Shown: in pieces, positions 32,473 through 45,300 of the stretch | Numbering within the stretch: position 1 is the stretch's first letter | How the letters are laid out: every line of letters starts with the position of its first letter | Assembly (NCBI RefSeq): GCF_019279795.1 | Contig: NC_056745.1 | Span: 503,685,694-503,749,693 of the forward strand | DNA from: Protopterus annectens | Taxonomy: Eukaryota > Chordata > Ceratodontiformes > Protopteridae | DNA length: 64,000 bases | Direction: 5' to 3' | The notes under the pieces: model-generated | Databases searched by the model: none | What the model was told of the DNA's origin: nothing | Seen by the model: only the letters and a program-made list of their open reading frames with translations | Position numbers and translations under genes: made by a program

Positions 32473-34500
32473 TATTTGTAAAAGTACTATGACAATCACT
32501 AGTTAATATTTTGTTGGTACCAACCTCAATACAGTCAATATTGAACAGCTCAGCATTATCAGGAACTTCCAAGTGGGTGAAACCAAGATTTCAGCTTTGC
32601 ATCTGCTGAGGCATTCACCAGCATTTTCAACAGAGATGGAGATTCCAGTTTGCAGTTTTTGTACAGTCTGATCACCTGTTAGACATTTCTGAAAATGGTA
32701 AGCCTCTTTCTGAAATAACATGGATACCATCAAGGATGCACATATTCAGCGGCCATAGACTTAAACCAGACTCCTGATAAGGCTTGGGCATTATTACGTC
32801 AGTGGTATGAACAAGCCAGTAGTGATGTTAAATGTAATACAACATTATTTGGTATAAATAGAAGTGAGAAAGTTTATATGTGTAAATTGGTACATTGTTT
32901 TGATCAGCGTGTACAACAGTATAACATTCAAATTAAATGTTTTAACTTTGGCGACAGATATCCTAGTTTTTGTTTAACATTTCATAAAACTGTGTTACAG
33001 AAATTGGCAGTAAAGACTATGCAGGACAAGTCAAAATTGTCAATGAAATCAAAAGTCATTTTGTAATGCCAGTTTCTACTTTTTAAAGAGAATTCAAGTC
33101 ATTTTTAGATCATGCTAAAAGTTTACAGGTTGTAGAGACAGCTGACACATTTCAGATGGGATGCTTTTAACAAAGATATAGAATTATCAGATAAACATCT
33201 GGATGATAACTTAACAGAACTTAATGAAAAACACATGCAAATGTTAAAGAAACATGACATACAGATTAGGAAGTATATGTAAATTGTTTTAGACATTTTG
33301 ACTAGGGCTGATGTTGCTATACATACTGCTATGGATACACAGGAAAATATTTGTGGGGACACTGACACAGAAACTCTTACACACGAGTTACAGGATGCAC
33401 AATAGAAACATTTGAATGCCATAGGAAAGGAAGTAGAATTACACATTAAAATAGTGGAATTGTGGAAAAATAAAAATGCTACAGAATGTACAGTAGTGTA
33501 CGCAGATGACACTTGCAGTAGTTTGTGCAAGTGTAGAGAATTTTAAAAATGGTTACGACAGAAACATGCAGATTTATGGGTTAAAGATAAAATAAACTCC
33601 AGTTCAACTGACACAGCTAAAGTGCTCAGAAGGACATACGGAGTGTGGCCAGTTAGAAAAAAAAGAGTAACCGTACACATTTATGTTGTGTAAGGTATAC
33701 CAGAAAGGACAGTAAAGTTAATTTGCAGAATAAAGGGTTTACAGTTACAGATTTGGCAAATTATTTTTTTTTCCAGTTTACAGAATGTAAAATTTAAAGT
33801 CAATAATACATTTTAAAAGTGACAGTGCAGTCAAAAGTTCAGATCCCATGAACAAAAAGAGTGCATCATAAATATTAAGCCACAGGTTCAACTTATGTGC
33901 TGTACTTGTATAAAGGGAAGACAAGTAAAGTTCCAGATTTAGATCAGTGCATATTTCATGCAGAAATTGCAGTTTACCAAGCACATCAGATCAGATTATA
34001 GGCCAGCTCAGCAAACTGAATTAAAGACAGTATTCCTAGTAACAGTTTATGCAGTTATACTTGTACTTTTGGAACAAGTAAAAGAAGCATCAGGTGACAT
34101 TAAGTGTATTTATGAGGAAACTACTGACACATTAGAGCAATGTGTTTATAAATTAATGAGAGGGAGAGAAATGAGTGACAATGGAGATATTTTTAAGCAT
34201 AACATTTTTTTTCTTGGTACCAATAAAGATGGGTTTTAAATAGTAGGTGCAGTAAGACATAGGAAAAGTAGAAAAAGGTGGGGGGTGAGAACAGGGATGT
34301 TCTGAGAGTTACATCAGCCCCTCTAGCTATAGGAAGCCCTGATGATAGACAAATTGCATTTTTTTCTGTAGGAAACTGGGACATATTAAGCAGGACTGTG
34401 TATACTACAGAAAATAGAAAGAATAGGCAAATAGAGAAAAGAGTGTTTGCAAGGGATGCAGAAGAAGAAGAAGTCAGGAAGGAAAAGCAAAAATAAAAGT
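32473..34500 (+). pseudogene. ERV gag-like region (copy 2)
   Basis: It corresponds to 19025-21060 of copy 1, with short frames (for example 32878-33066 and 33958-34239). The zinc-knuckle-like motif lies at about 34355-34399 with the same C-X3-C-X4-H-X4-C spacing. The Lys/Glu-rich tail is retained. Confidence 0.55.
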
Positions 34501-34684
34501 TGCAGGATGATAACATAGAGGGTCAAACATTTCATAATAACGCATGAGGGAACACTAAATTGCAGCAATATGACGGTGAAGGGAATGTAGGAAATCAAAG
34601 TCAATTGACTGTTAAGTGACAGTGCACTAGTACAAAGCAAGGGAAACAGGGTGGTGCCCCTGACAGATTGACAAAGAGATATTT

Positions 34685-35615
34685 GGAATACCATACAGAA
34701 AGAATTTCATTCCTTATGAGCAGGAAACAAAAACAGACCGTGGAAAGTTAGAAGCTCAGATTACAGTGGAAGGTGCAAGGGATTACATTACAGTGATAGA
34801 TTTAGTAACCAGATTACTACATGGTTTTCAGATCAGTTCTGTCATTTTTCATCAGATAGTAGAGACATTCTTACATGTGATGTAAGTAAAGATGACAAGG
34901 TTATTCATTATACCAATGACATTCTGATACAGTCAGAGACTGTGGAAGAGCACATATAGCTGAGGAAAGTTTTCTGACAGTTGCAAGAGGCAGGGTTCAA
35001 AATAAAGACAAAATACAGTTCTTGTCACAAGAACTAAAATTTCTAGGAACCATTATCAGACCAAGAGGGAGGAATCCTTGTCTGGAAAGGGTGATGGGTA
35101 TTCTGCAATTGTCAAAGCCTTTGACAATTTCAGATTTGCATAAATTCATGGGAACTATGAACCATATGAATTTATAGTGAATTCATAGTGGACTACGCAG
35201 AAGCTGCAGCTCCTCTCCATGAAATGCTGGCAGATCAAAAACAAGAGTTGATTCTACAATGGAGTCACACTGAACAGGCATTTAAAATGCTACAACAGAA
35301 GTTGGCACAGGCAATGGAGCTGACAGTTCTCACCAGTAAATTACCTTTTGTTTTACAAGCAACAGCAGGGAACGACACATTCTCGCTGGTGTTACTACAG
35401 TCATGGCAACAAGAGTCATCTCAGGGAATGGACACTAAGTCAAGACTAATTACTTTTTGTAGCAGAAGAATGACTCCTATAGAAAAAGGATGCCATCCTT
35501 GCATTAAACAGCTTTTGGTCATTTGCTGGGGAATAAGACAGACAGAGTATCTGAAAATGTTCTCGGGAGTTACAGTTCAGACTTTGCTAAATGACAGTGA
35601 AATAAAATCACTGAA
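34685..35615 (+). pseudogene. ERV pol: RT and connection (copy 2)
   Basis: The active-site block reads HYTNDIL: the codon at 34915-34917 is AAT where copy 1 has GAT (21466-21468), so the first catalytic Asp is lost here. The connection frame (35188-35615) is open and lacks seven codons present in copy 1. It then enters the SINE. Confidence 0.75.
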
Positions 35616-35621
35616 GGGGTT

Positions 35622-35982
35622 AGTCAGACTTGTCCATTCATCCATCCATCCTCAACCACTTTTCCCATTTTGGACATGTGGTCGGGGTGTCACTTCAGCA
35701 GTGACATTCATCTCGAGCCAAGGTTTACACCACTGGGTGGATAGCCTTGCCATGGTAGTTCATTCGTACAGCTTACTCCTGCACACACTCTCATCTAAGA
35801 CCAATTTAGAGTGTTCAAACCACCTATTGCATGTCTTTGGAATGTGGGAGGAAACTGAAGCACCCAGAGGAAACCCACGTAACCATAGGGAGGACATGTA
35901 GACTCTGCACAGAAGGTACCCCAGCTGAGAATCAAACTGGAGAACCTCTTGCTGTGAGGTGACAATGCTAACCACTGCAACT
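35622..35982 (-). mobile_element. tRNA-derived SINE (copy 2)
   Basis: Duplicate of the SINE at 22196-22560, with the same A/B-box head at the right and GATGGATGGATG tail at the left. It lacks an 8-base tandem repeat (CCACTGCA) present in copy 1 at the head. Confidence 0.8.
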
Positions 35983-36549
35983 ACTTTTAATACGAAGAAA
36001 GATTAGTTGTGCAAAATCTTACCATAACCATAGATGTTTTCTTCCATGCTGCAGTATTCTCACTGTGGGATCCTCCACCTCAGGCAACCCAAACATCTGG
36101 CTCCTATGCAAAAGTTTAAACCTGCTTGCTGCCAGTTGCATGGGATGTCACATGCAGGGCCATAAACCATGAGTCCTAAATGTGAAGTCTGCAAGCACAG
36201 ACCACAGAACTGCCCAGTCAGACAACAGTCTAAAGAGTACAAGAAACACCCCATCTAGACAGGGTAAATGTAATGAAGGGGGTAGGTGGGTGGGAAGGAA
36301 TACTGCAACATGGAAGAGAAGGACATCCATGGTTATGGTAAGATTTTACACAACTAATCTATGTCCTTCTATTCCCATGTTGCAGTATTCTTACTGTTAG
36401 AGAGTCCCACAGCTTAAGAAGAGGAAAGGATGGTGGAAGAAGTTGTAGTTTCCAGGAAACCATGCAGGATTGCCCTTGCAAATCCTGCCCTGGCTCTGGA
36501 GACATGGTCCAACTTGTAATGTTTGGTAAAGGTATGCACAGAGAACCAT

Positions 36550-37819
36550 GTGGCTGCCTCAAGAATGGTGGCTGTGTCCAGGCCTTCAGTAAGACTCCAG
36601 AAAAGGTCACGGCTCTTGCAGAATGTGCCTTAATGTTGTAAGTGAAGTCTTTACCATGGTAAGAGTAGCAGAAGGAAATAGTCTTTCATATCCAGGAGAA
36701 TTGCTTGTTTGGATACAGCCTTGCCCAGGGCCTGGGGTGGAAGGGCACAAAGAGCTGATTGGACTTTCTAATGGCTTTTGTTTTGTCCAAATATAACCTT
36801 AATTGTCTGTGGACATCAAGGGACTTGAGTACTCTCATACTGTCATTCAGAGGAGAGGGAAAAAGGTGGGTAAATGAAAAGACTGATTGAGGAACAGCTC
36901 ATTGACCACTTTGGGCATGAAGAAGGGATTGTTGTGAAGGGTCACCCTATCTTTGTGGAAGATTGTATAAGGTGGAGATGCCATGAGTGCTTGTAATTCA
37001 GAAACCCTCCTGGCTGATGTAAGGGCTACTAATAGGACAGTTTTCCGTGTGCACATCTGCAGAGAAGCAGAGCTTGCTGGTTCAAAGGGTGCAATTGTGA
37101 GTTTCTCTAGTATATTGTTTAGGTTCCCAAGGTGGTGGAATAGGTTTCTTTGGTGGCCTAACATGCAGAACACCTTTTAAGAATAGTTTGACATCCAACC
37201 TGAAAGAAGAGGTGGATCCAAAGGTAACCAGGCAGAAATGGCAGATAAGTGGACCTTCACTGAAGAATATGAAAGCTCTGATTTTATGAGCTCACACACA
37301 CATAGGTGAAGACTAGTGGAACATCTGCTTGGAAGGGGTCTCTTTGCCTTTGGAGAAACCATTTGGATAACCTTTTCCATTTAGAAACATAGGATCTCCT
37401 GGTAGTGGGTTTCCTGGCCTCCTGCAGAATGGATAGCACATCCTCTGAGTACCGGTGTCTGAAGGGAATCAAGAGTTTAGCACCCAGAGGGTTAAGCAGA
37501 GCATCTCCAGGTGTGGAGGAATGAGAGATCCCTTCTGCTGTGTGAGCAGGTCCACCTTGTGAGGCATTTTGTGGTGATTGCCCTTGGCAAGAGATTGAAG
37601 AAAGGGGAACCAATGCTGCCTTGGCCAATAGGGAGTCACCAGCAAGATTCTTGGCTTGTCTCTCTGGATTTTTAGAAGGACTTTATGAATGAGTGGGAAG
37701 GGAGGGAAGGCATAAATGGACAGTCCCTTCCATGAGATGGAGAAGGCATCCACTCTCCAGGCTAGTGGGGAGGGATCCCTGGAGCAGACAAGCTGCAAAT
37801 GTGTTCTGGAGAAAGGCAA
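36550..37819 (-). pseudogene. DIRS-1 tyrosine recombinase (copy 2)
   Basis: Same domains as copy 1: QEARKPTTRRSYVSKWKRLS (37628-37284), VALTSARRVSELQALMA (37173-36847), then HxxR and tyrosine blocks in a shifted frame at about 36530-36625. Frameshifts separate them. The first catalytic Arg is present. Confidence 0.82.
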
Positions 37820-37929
37820 ACAGATCTATCTACGGTGTGCCCCACTGGTGGACAATGTCTAACAACACATCTCTGTACAACATCCACTTGTGATGCAGAG
37901 AGAAGGATCTGCTTAGGACATCCACCCGA

Positions 37930-39484
37930 TAGCTTTCCTGGGTTGGAATATAGACTGCCTGCAGTGTGATGGTATGCTGACAGGCTAGCTTTGCTAGCTA
38001 GCCTGCAGAGTAGGTAAGACCTGGTCCCTCCATTTGTTGATGTACCACATCACAGTTGTATTGTCTGTGAAGATTTGGAGGGGGCCTGGCTGCATAAGAG
38101 GGAAGAAGATCTGTAGGGCTAGATGGAGTGCAGTCATCTCCCTTATGTTGGTATGTTTTTTTCTGGAGGCAGGGCTCCCATTGGACCTGCACCTTGAGGC
38201 CATTCATAGTTACTCCCCACCCTAGATTGGAGGCATCCATGTGCATGCACTGTACTGGTTTCATGGGTTGCAGAGGTAGGCCTGGATTCTGGTGTACTTG
38301 CTGGATCCACCACCTCATCTCTGTCTTCAGGCAGGGTATGAAGGGTACCTGAAAGTCCATGGGGTGGCTGTGTTGTGATCAGACATTTTTTAGGTACCAC
38401 TGAAACTTCCTCATGTGCAGCCTGGCTAGGGGTAGCATAGGGATTGTGGCCACCACGAGGCCTAGAAGACGCATGAACTGCCTGGCTGAAATGTGGGTGA
38501 CCAGGAGGAGTTTGTGGAAGTGGATGACTAGGGAGGATACTTTGTTCTGAGGAAGGAAGGCCTTCATTGTGTCAGTTCTTATCCTGCAACCCAGGAATAT
38601 TTTGTCTTGAGCTGCAGAGAAGTATGATTTTTCCAGGTTGAGAGTGAACCCCAAGCTCTGGAGCAATGGCATAGTGAATAGTAAGTGTTTCTTGAGAATG
38701 CTGTCCTTTTCTGCTAGGATGAGGAGGTCATTAGGTAGGGGTAGATTTGAATGCATTTTGTTCTGCAGTAGGCTATTGCAGGGGCTAGGCACTATGTGAA
38801 GATTCTTGGTGCAGTAGATAAACCAAAGGGCAAGGCAGGCAGTAAATTGAAAGTGTGAAGAGGGTCCAGAAAATGCAAGTAGTTTCTGTAGTTTGGGCGG
38901 ATGGGGATGTAGAGGTATGCCTTCTTCAAGTCCAAAGTAGCCAGGAAGGCTTTGGGTTGCAATAGTGGAAGAAGGCTTTGAAGTGATAACATTTTGAAGG
39001 AAGGGACCTTCAGAAAAAGGTTTAAGAAGGACAAATCCAGGATAGATCCAGGAGGGACATCCTTTTTTTGCACTAGGAAAAGGCTGGAGTAGAACCCCCT
39101 CCCTGGCCTAAGGGGACACTTTCTGTGTTCCCCTGGGTGAGTAGCTCTTGAATAACCTAAGCAATTAGGTGTAGCTGTTTTTTTGAGGGGGAAGGGAATA
39201 CCTTGTGGAAGGGGCCTTACCTGCTAAGACATGAAGTACCCTTTTTCCACTATTGCCAATACCCAGCAGTCTGAAGTGACTTTTTTACAGAGGGGTAGAC
39301 AGGGAGGGAGGTGGGATGTGAGGGGGAGGTGGCTGAGGCAGTCACGGATTATTGTTTCTGTCTCAAAAGGGCTGCCTGGTGGTAGGTTGAGGAGGGGCTG
39401 CCCTTGGGGAAGATGCCTTTCTAGGCCCTTTTCTGTACCTAGAAGAGGAGGAGGAGGTAGATAGGGCTGGAGCCCTTCGGACAA
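37930..39484 (-). pseudogene. DIRS-1 reverse transcriptase/RNase H (copy 2)
   Basis: 39073-38792 has LDLSFLNLFLKVPSFKMLSL, ATLDLKKAYLYIPIRPNYRN and LPFGLSTAPRIFT. 38792-38379 has the degenerate LPNDLLIL active-site block and ARQFMRLLGLVVATIPML. RNase H is retained: MHMDASNLGWGV (38360-37998) and LQIFTDNTTVMWYINKW (38203-37994), with the conserved Asp of TDN present. The lead segment is 39484-39224. Frameshifts persist. Confidence 0.85.
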
Positions 39485-39680
39485 AGGTGGTCTTGACAGA
39501 GTAGTTTCTGTAAAATTTGGTTACTGGAGAAAACAGTAAATGCTTGAGGTCCTGAAGCTCCTTGCTTTTTTTCCCTGGAGGCTTTTCAACAGTTCAGCAG
39601 ACTGTTTTCCAAACAGCACTTTGTTGTCAAATGGTGCATCTAAGATTTTGGTTTTAAAATCTTCAGGAAGGGGCTAAAGC

Positions 39681-41095
39681 CTAAGCCAGGGAATAGCTGT
39701 GCAGTACAGAGGCTGAAGCTGCAGACCTAGCAGAAGTCTCAGATATACCATAGCTGCACTTTACAGAATGTCTGGCAACCTGTGATGATAAGGACAGGTT
39801 AGATGCTACCTGAAATTTGCTAGGAGAGTCAGGCATTGAAGAAAGCAAGGAGGATGCTTTAGAAACCAAATCTAGGGCATATTTGACCATGTAGATCTGA
39901 TAATTGATAGCCCTGAAAGCCAGTGTGGAAGATGTGTACATTTTTCCCCAGTCTGTCCAAAACCTTGCTGCCCTTGACTAATGACAAAAGAGAGGAGGAA
40001 GGTATTAATCTGGACTGCTTGTCAGGGACCACTGCAATGACTGCAGGATCTGCCATTGGTGGCTTAATGAAGGATTTGTGCTTATCAGAGACCTTGTAAA
40101 AGCAGTTACGTCTTTTGGGAGCTGGGGGCTGTGATTCTGATGTCTTTGAAGCTGATGCAAATGCATCTAGGTAGGCTGAAATCACAGGAGGGATAGGAGA
40201 GGGGGACAGTGACTCCACCTGAAGTAGTTCAAAATATCTCTTTTGGGCCTCGGTCATCTGAGCTGCATCCCACTTGAAATATTCCCTCATTTTAGTAATT
40301 GTTTCCCCAAAAGAAATGTCTTCAGGGGGTGAGTCTCCCTGTAGGGAGTCCTCATCTGGGCAGTAGTAATCCAGAGGGGAAGCTATCTGGGAGTTGTAGG
40401 TAATGGATTCATTTGAGGAGGAGTCTTCCTCTTGGGTGTGAGTGGGATGAATGAAAGCAGCTGAGGCTGGTATGGGGCTAAGAGCAGGCAATGTGGCAGC
40501 AGGAGAGGCTGAAGGCCTAACAGACATAAAGGCCTGAAACAAAGACTGAGAAAAGGTATGCCAGTCTGGTTGGACCTTAGAGAAAGTAGACAGATGTTTA
40601 GTTTTTTGCATCCTCTTAAGAGGAGTGGACTTAGTGGAAAGAGAGGGCCTAGTATCACGGGTCTGGCCTGTAGGAGAGGGTTACGCTTCCTGGACTGTGA
40701 GTGGGCATCGGCGGAGCCTGGTTCCCCCTCGACCTCAGCTGAAGCCGATGGAATGACCTCCGAGGATATGCCTACCAGTGTTTCAAGGTGGCTTCCATGA
40801 GGGTAGTTGCTGAAATCACCAGTTTTAATGGATGTCCCTCAACCCCTAAATCGGTGGCTGGTGGATCATCCAATGATGTAGGGGCAGAAGCAGTAGGCCT
40901 TGCAACCTTGGCCTTCTTTTTAGGCAGTTCCACCTCGATGGCTGACTCCGGATCCAAACATAGGGCTAAGCACTTTAATCGCGGATTCTCAAGATAGAGT
41001 TTTAGGGCTGCCAGATGACTATGAAGGGTTTTAGGTATGAATGACTGGCAGATGCTACAGGTGGTGTGGTCGTGTTCTTGGCCTAAGCAGAACAA
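39681..41095 (-). pseudogene. DIRS-1 ORF1 (gag-like; copy 2)
   Basis: Pieces 41095-40772, 40611-39859 (250 residues) and 39941-39681 match copy 1 closely, including CLGQEHDHTTCSICQ and YFKWDAAQMTEAQKRYFELL. Interruptions are at the same places, so they predate the duplication. Confidence 0.75.
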
Positions 41096-41552
41096 AGTTC
41101 ATGCGAATCATGTAGAATCTGATGTCCGCACCTACGATTCCTCTTTCTAGTGGACACTGGATAAATAACAGCAAGCAACCAAAGTTTAAGCAAGAAAAAA
41201 GAATTTCCCCAACAGGGTACTTATCTGTAGATGTCTTCAAGAGTGTGCAGCAAAATGATCAATCTGAGGTTCGACTGGAGCACATAAGTTCTTAGGTCTG
41301 TGCATGCAGATGTCACATTTAAGGCCTGTGGTTTATGACCCTGCGTGTGACGTCCCATGCACCTAGCAGCAACCAGGCTTAAGCTTTTGTATAGGAGCCG
41401 GATGTTCAGGCCACCTGAAGTGGAGGATCCCACAGTAAGAATACTGCAACATGGGAATCGAAGGACATTGTACAAAAACAGACAAGGAACAAGCACTACT
41501 TATCCATTTTTATTGGACATGAAGGGAAAATGCATGACTGCATGGCTTATTT

Positions 41553-41936
41553 GGAGAAACCAGATAAGTCACCACTAAAGCAGATTATGACTGCCACATT
41601 CTTACAGAGTATGTGGATGGCGCACATTGCTGGAAGGATGGGAAGCACTACACTGGGTTTGCAATAGTGACACTGCAAAAAGGAGACAGACCAATTATGG
41701 TTAAGTTACCAGGATACATCTCAGCACAAAGGGCTGAGTTAGAAGCTGTACAATATGTTTTGCAGCATTTACATCCAGTAAATATTTACAGTGACAGTCC
41801 TTATGTAGTAAATTCTCTGAAACTACATGGAACAGTGACTGGAGTGATTGGTTAAATGGGTTATTTTCAAAATGGTTATAAACCAATATCACAGTTTTAA
41901 TTGCTATAGTATCCATTATTTTGTTAATCATAATGT
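41553..41936 (+). pseudogene. ERV pol RNase H and env anchor (copy 2)
   Basis: Equivalent of 27950-28333. RNase H blocks with Asp, Glu and Asp lie at about 41610-41810, then abut the Env-like hydrophobic anchor near 41846-41936. The deletion joining the two is identical in both copies. 41937-42450 is the unassigned 3' stretch. Confidence 0.7.
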
Positions 41937-42501
41937 GCATGTGTTAAACTTTGTATTAAAAAGACTGTCAATCAGGTATCTTCTGTAATGTAGGTGGTAA
42001 AGAAAATAAGATAACCAACAGAGACATGTTTTTTTTGTAAAATTCAAAGTATGATTTAAAATTTGATTGAATTTTTTTTTTGGTTTTCAAAATAAAAATG
42101 GGAATTGATAGACTTACATAAAGTAAAAACTGGTTTCCCTCATAGTAGTAACACTTATTTGATAGAAAAATATACATATAATACGGTAGAACTGTTTTCC
42201 TTCACAATAACAGAGGTTTGGTAATCATAGTAACAGTGCAATATTTCTAGAACAAAGCATCTGCAAGTACAGAAAAGAAATATGCAGTAAATAAGTGTGA
42301 TTAGCTTAACAGAATGTGCTTGTGTGGAAAAAAAACAATTACACTTCTGAATGTTTTTGTAACACATGGCATTAACAATAGAGGCTCGTTGAAATATCAT
42401 AAACAGTTGAATGTATACAGATATTCATGAGAATGAACTTGTTAAAGAGAAATAGGATCATAGGAGGTTATTAGGCTAGTGGCTCCAGGGCCCTTACAAG
42501 C

Positions 42502-43380
42502 CTAGCCAACTTCAATCCCTGTTTCCAAGGGTATCTGGTTCAAGCAGACACTAAAATCAGCACCTATTGCCCCTATCCAAGAGGGACACAAGTGGAACCC
42601 CCAGGTGAATGTCTGGTTACGCATCCAATCATCCAAATTATGCTTAAATAGGGCCAACGAGGGGCTTTGTTTAACATGAAAAGGAAGCTCGTTCCAAAGG
42701 TGGGGCAACCTCTGTGAGACAAATCTGTGTCTCCAGCAAGTTCTGTTGATATTACATACCAGGTTAAGGTCCTTTGAGTGAGTGTCCTGTGTATCATTTG
42801 ACTTGTGTATGTGCAATTTTTCCATTAAAGCTGGGTCAGAGATTGCTCTATATCAAGGCAAAGATTGCCTCTGAACAGTCTGTATGACAGAGAGTAAAGT
42901 GACAATGATTTCAGTTTGTCCACATAAGACAGATCTTGAAGATCTTGAATTTTCTTTCTAAGGAACCTTTGTGGTCTCTCCAATTACTGCAGGTGTTTAG
43001 AAAGGAACATACCAAAGGGAGCGTTGTACTCTATTATTGGCCTGATAAGGGAAGAGTACAGAGGAGTTATAACCTCTTCTTTTTCTGGAGGCAATGCACT
43101 TTCTTATGAGATGAGCAATATAAAATGCCCTTCTTACCACTGTGGAGACATGGTGAAAATTAAGATTGCTATTAACCCGTGTGCCCAGATCTCTCACTAC
43201 TGACTGTGTGCTTAGGTCATTGCTATTGATGTGGTAGTTTACAGGAACATTACCCTTCCCAAAGGGGATGATAATGCATTTTTTTGCATTAAGTTTAAGA
43301 CCATTACTTTGGCACCAGTCATTAGTCTGCATAAGACCTTCTTGCAGGATGTTGACATCACTAGGAGTTTTAATGACCAC
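42502..43380 (-). pseudogene. CR1-b RT C-terminal half (copy 2)
   Basis: 43380-42997 has VIKTPSDVNILQEGLMQTND, VRDLGTRVNSNLNFHHVSTV and the RR-GYN...YQANNRVQRSLW segment. 42825-42502 has LWNELPFHVKQSPSLALFKH and DWMRNQTFTWG. Frameshifts separate the pieces, and they correspond to 28900-29800 of copy 1. Confidence 0.8.
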
Positions 43381-43393
43381 TTCCAGTTTGCAG

Positions 43394-44613
43394 TCATGAG
43401 CAAACTTTGTCAGCCACAGTCTTTAGTTTTAGCCTGTACTTCAGAGAAATAGATTCCACAGTAGGGGCCCCAGAACCAATCCCTGTGGAACACCACTGGT
43501 TATGGGTCTGCTGAATAAGGTGGAGTCCCCTATTTTGACTGTATGATGCAAGTTCTAGCAGTGATCCAGTCTGCAACCCACCTGACAATATATGAGTTGA
43601 TACCCAGCTGAGCGAGTTTATCAATGATGCCTGAGTAGGGGATTGTGTCAAAGGCCTTGGTTAAGTCTAGGTAGGCCATATGCACAGATTTGCCATTGTC
43701 TAAGGCTTTGGTGACTGTCTCAAAGAAGTCCACCAAGCTTAACAGGCATGATCTCCTCTTCACAAAGCCAAACTGGGTGGGGGTCATGCATTTGTTGGTT
43801 TCCTATATCTTTATTAATAAGGTCCATGATGATTCGTTCCATGGCCTTATAGATAAGGCTGGTCAGGCTAATAGGTCTATAGCTTCTAGGGTCCATGAAT
43901 GCACCCCCTTTATGCAAAGGGATGACAGTAGCTGTTTTCCATTCCACTGGGAAGTACCCAGTGCTTAGGCTGTGATTGAAAAGCATGCTCAATGGTGATG
44001 ATAATTCATGTTTTAACCAATGCAGAACACAGCCTGGGATGTTGTCTGGTCCCATAGAGACTGTGTTTTTGACCTTGGATAGGGCATTTAAGACCTGCTG
44101 CTTAGAGATACTAGGTGGGGGACAGGTGTTAGGGATGCTTTGGGGTATATGTGGCAGGGACAGGGATGTGAAGTTTTCCCTGAACCTGTCAGCCAGCAGG
44201 TTTGCTATATCCACATGTTCTATACATGTAGTACCAATAACTATGAGTTCAACGCAAATCTGTGCTTTACCTTTGAGGTTACAGATGTAACTAAAGAATG
44301 CCTTGTGGCTATCCTTAGTTAATAAAGCTAATTTGGATTCATAGTTAGCACTGGATGACTTCACTATGAGTCGTATTTTCTTGTTTATGTTGAGGAGGCA
44401 GCGTCTGCAGGTTTGACACCATTCCTTCCTACTCTTAGACAGCAATTTATGTCTCTTATTGTACAGCCTATTAATGTCAGTTGTCCACCAAGCAGGTTTG
44501 TTTTTTTCTTGAAGATCTTGCTTTGGTTCTATCACATACGGCAGAGCCAATACAATTGTACAGGTGCTTGTATAAAGCACTGGTGTATAACTCAGCATAG
44601 GTGTCTGTTCCAT
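43394..44613 (-). pseudogene. CR1-b RT N-terminal half (copy 2), 297-residue ORF
   Basis: 44613-43720 is one open frame: KPAWWTTDINRLYNKRHKLL, the LTKDSHKAFFSYICNLKGKA linker, SMGPDNIPGCVL (RT block 1), TATVIPLHKGGAFMDPRSYR (block 2) and SLIYKAMERIIMDLINKDIG. It overlaps 43787-43530 in another frame (FGFVKRRSCLLSLVDF, AYLDLTKAFDTIPYSGII), showing a frameshift. Copy 1 has an extra one-base loss inside the first ORF. Confidence 0.85.
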
Positions 44614-44929
44614 CAGTGGGAGGAGGGGTTATGAAGCTATTTATGCTGTCACATAAGAGGCTGCAATTGGCCTTGGAGAAGTTTTTTTAGTTTAGTTTTT
44701 GCTAAGGGCATTTTGTGTTATAGTTACTTCTAACAAGACTAATTTGTGGTCAGATCTCATCAGGGATATCCACGCACTGGGGGTGATGTAGCGATCCCCC
44801 ATGATGAACACCAAGTGCAGGATGTTTGAGCCCCTTGTGGGTATGTCAACCAGCTGTTCTAGGGCATTGGAGTTAATGAAGTCTGGAACCTTTGGGCAAG
44901 TGAGTTAGAACATGTATAATTTATCCAGT

Positions 44930-45300
44930 CTATGGACGGGTAATTAAAGTCACCCAAAACCAGAGTGTTTGGTTGCATGTTGATTGACTCAAGTAGAACA
45001 AATAGGCTGAGTGGATGTCCTGATTCATGGAGGGGGTTCTATAGCTGGCAATGACCTGAAGAGGGGCCTTACCTACAGTCAATTGCACCTGAAGTAATTC
45101 AAGGGAATTGTGCTGTTCAAGCAATCTAGAGGTATATTTATTTTTGTTGATACACCACCTCCTTTGGTTGTCACGCCTTTAGTTTGTGGTCTGAATGTGT
45201 GGAAGGAAATGTAACCTGGTACAGCTGAGGTTCTCTTTTCCAGCCTTAAACCAGGTCTCAGTGACTGCACAAATGTCAGTTTCTTCCAAGGTGAGGACTG
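44930..45300 (-). pseudogene. CR1-b endonuclease (copy 2)
   Basis: 45270-45079 and 45124-44930 carry the middle of the endonuclease (YISFHTFRPQTKGVTTKGGG, then SLELLQVQLTVGKAPLQVIA), parallel to CR1-a 1080-1330. It is broken by frameshifts. Confidence 0.75.

Larger units (their letters stand above)
36001..41468 (-). mobile_element. DIRS retrotransposon, family 1 (copy 2), full length
   Basis: Duplicate of 22581-27865 but 180 bp longer because it keeps the RNase H segment (37948-38127). The left end GATTAGTTGTGCAAAATC is at 36001 and the right end GAATCGAAGGACAT closes at 41468. The internal complementary region is at about 36301-36399. This is the better reference copy for the family in this window. 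Confidence 0.9.
32473..42450 (+). mobile_element. Endogenous retrovirus (copy 2), defective and interrupted
   Basis: This is the duplicate of the element at 19025-28850, with the same gaps: a SINE and a DIRS inside pol, no integrase, only a terminal Env-like piece and no LTR recognised. It differs mainly by point changes and by 21 fewer bases in the connection region. Confidence 0.72.
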
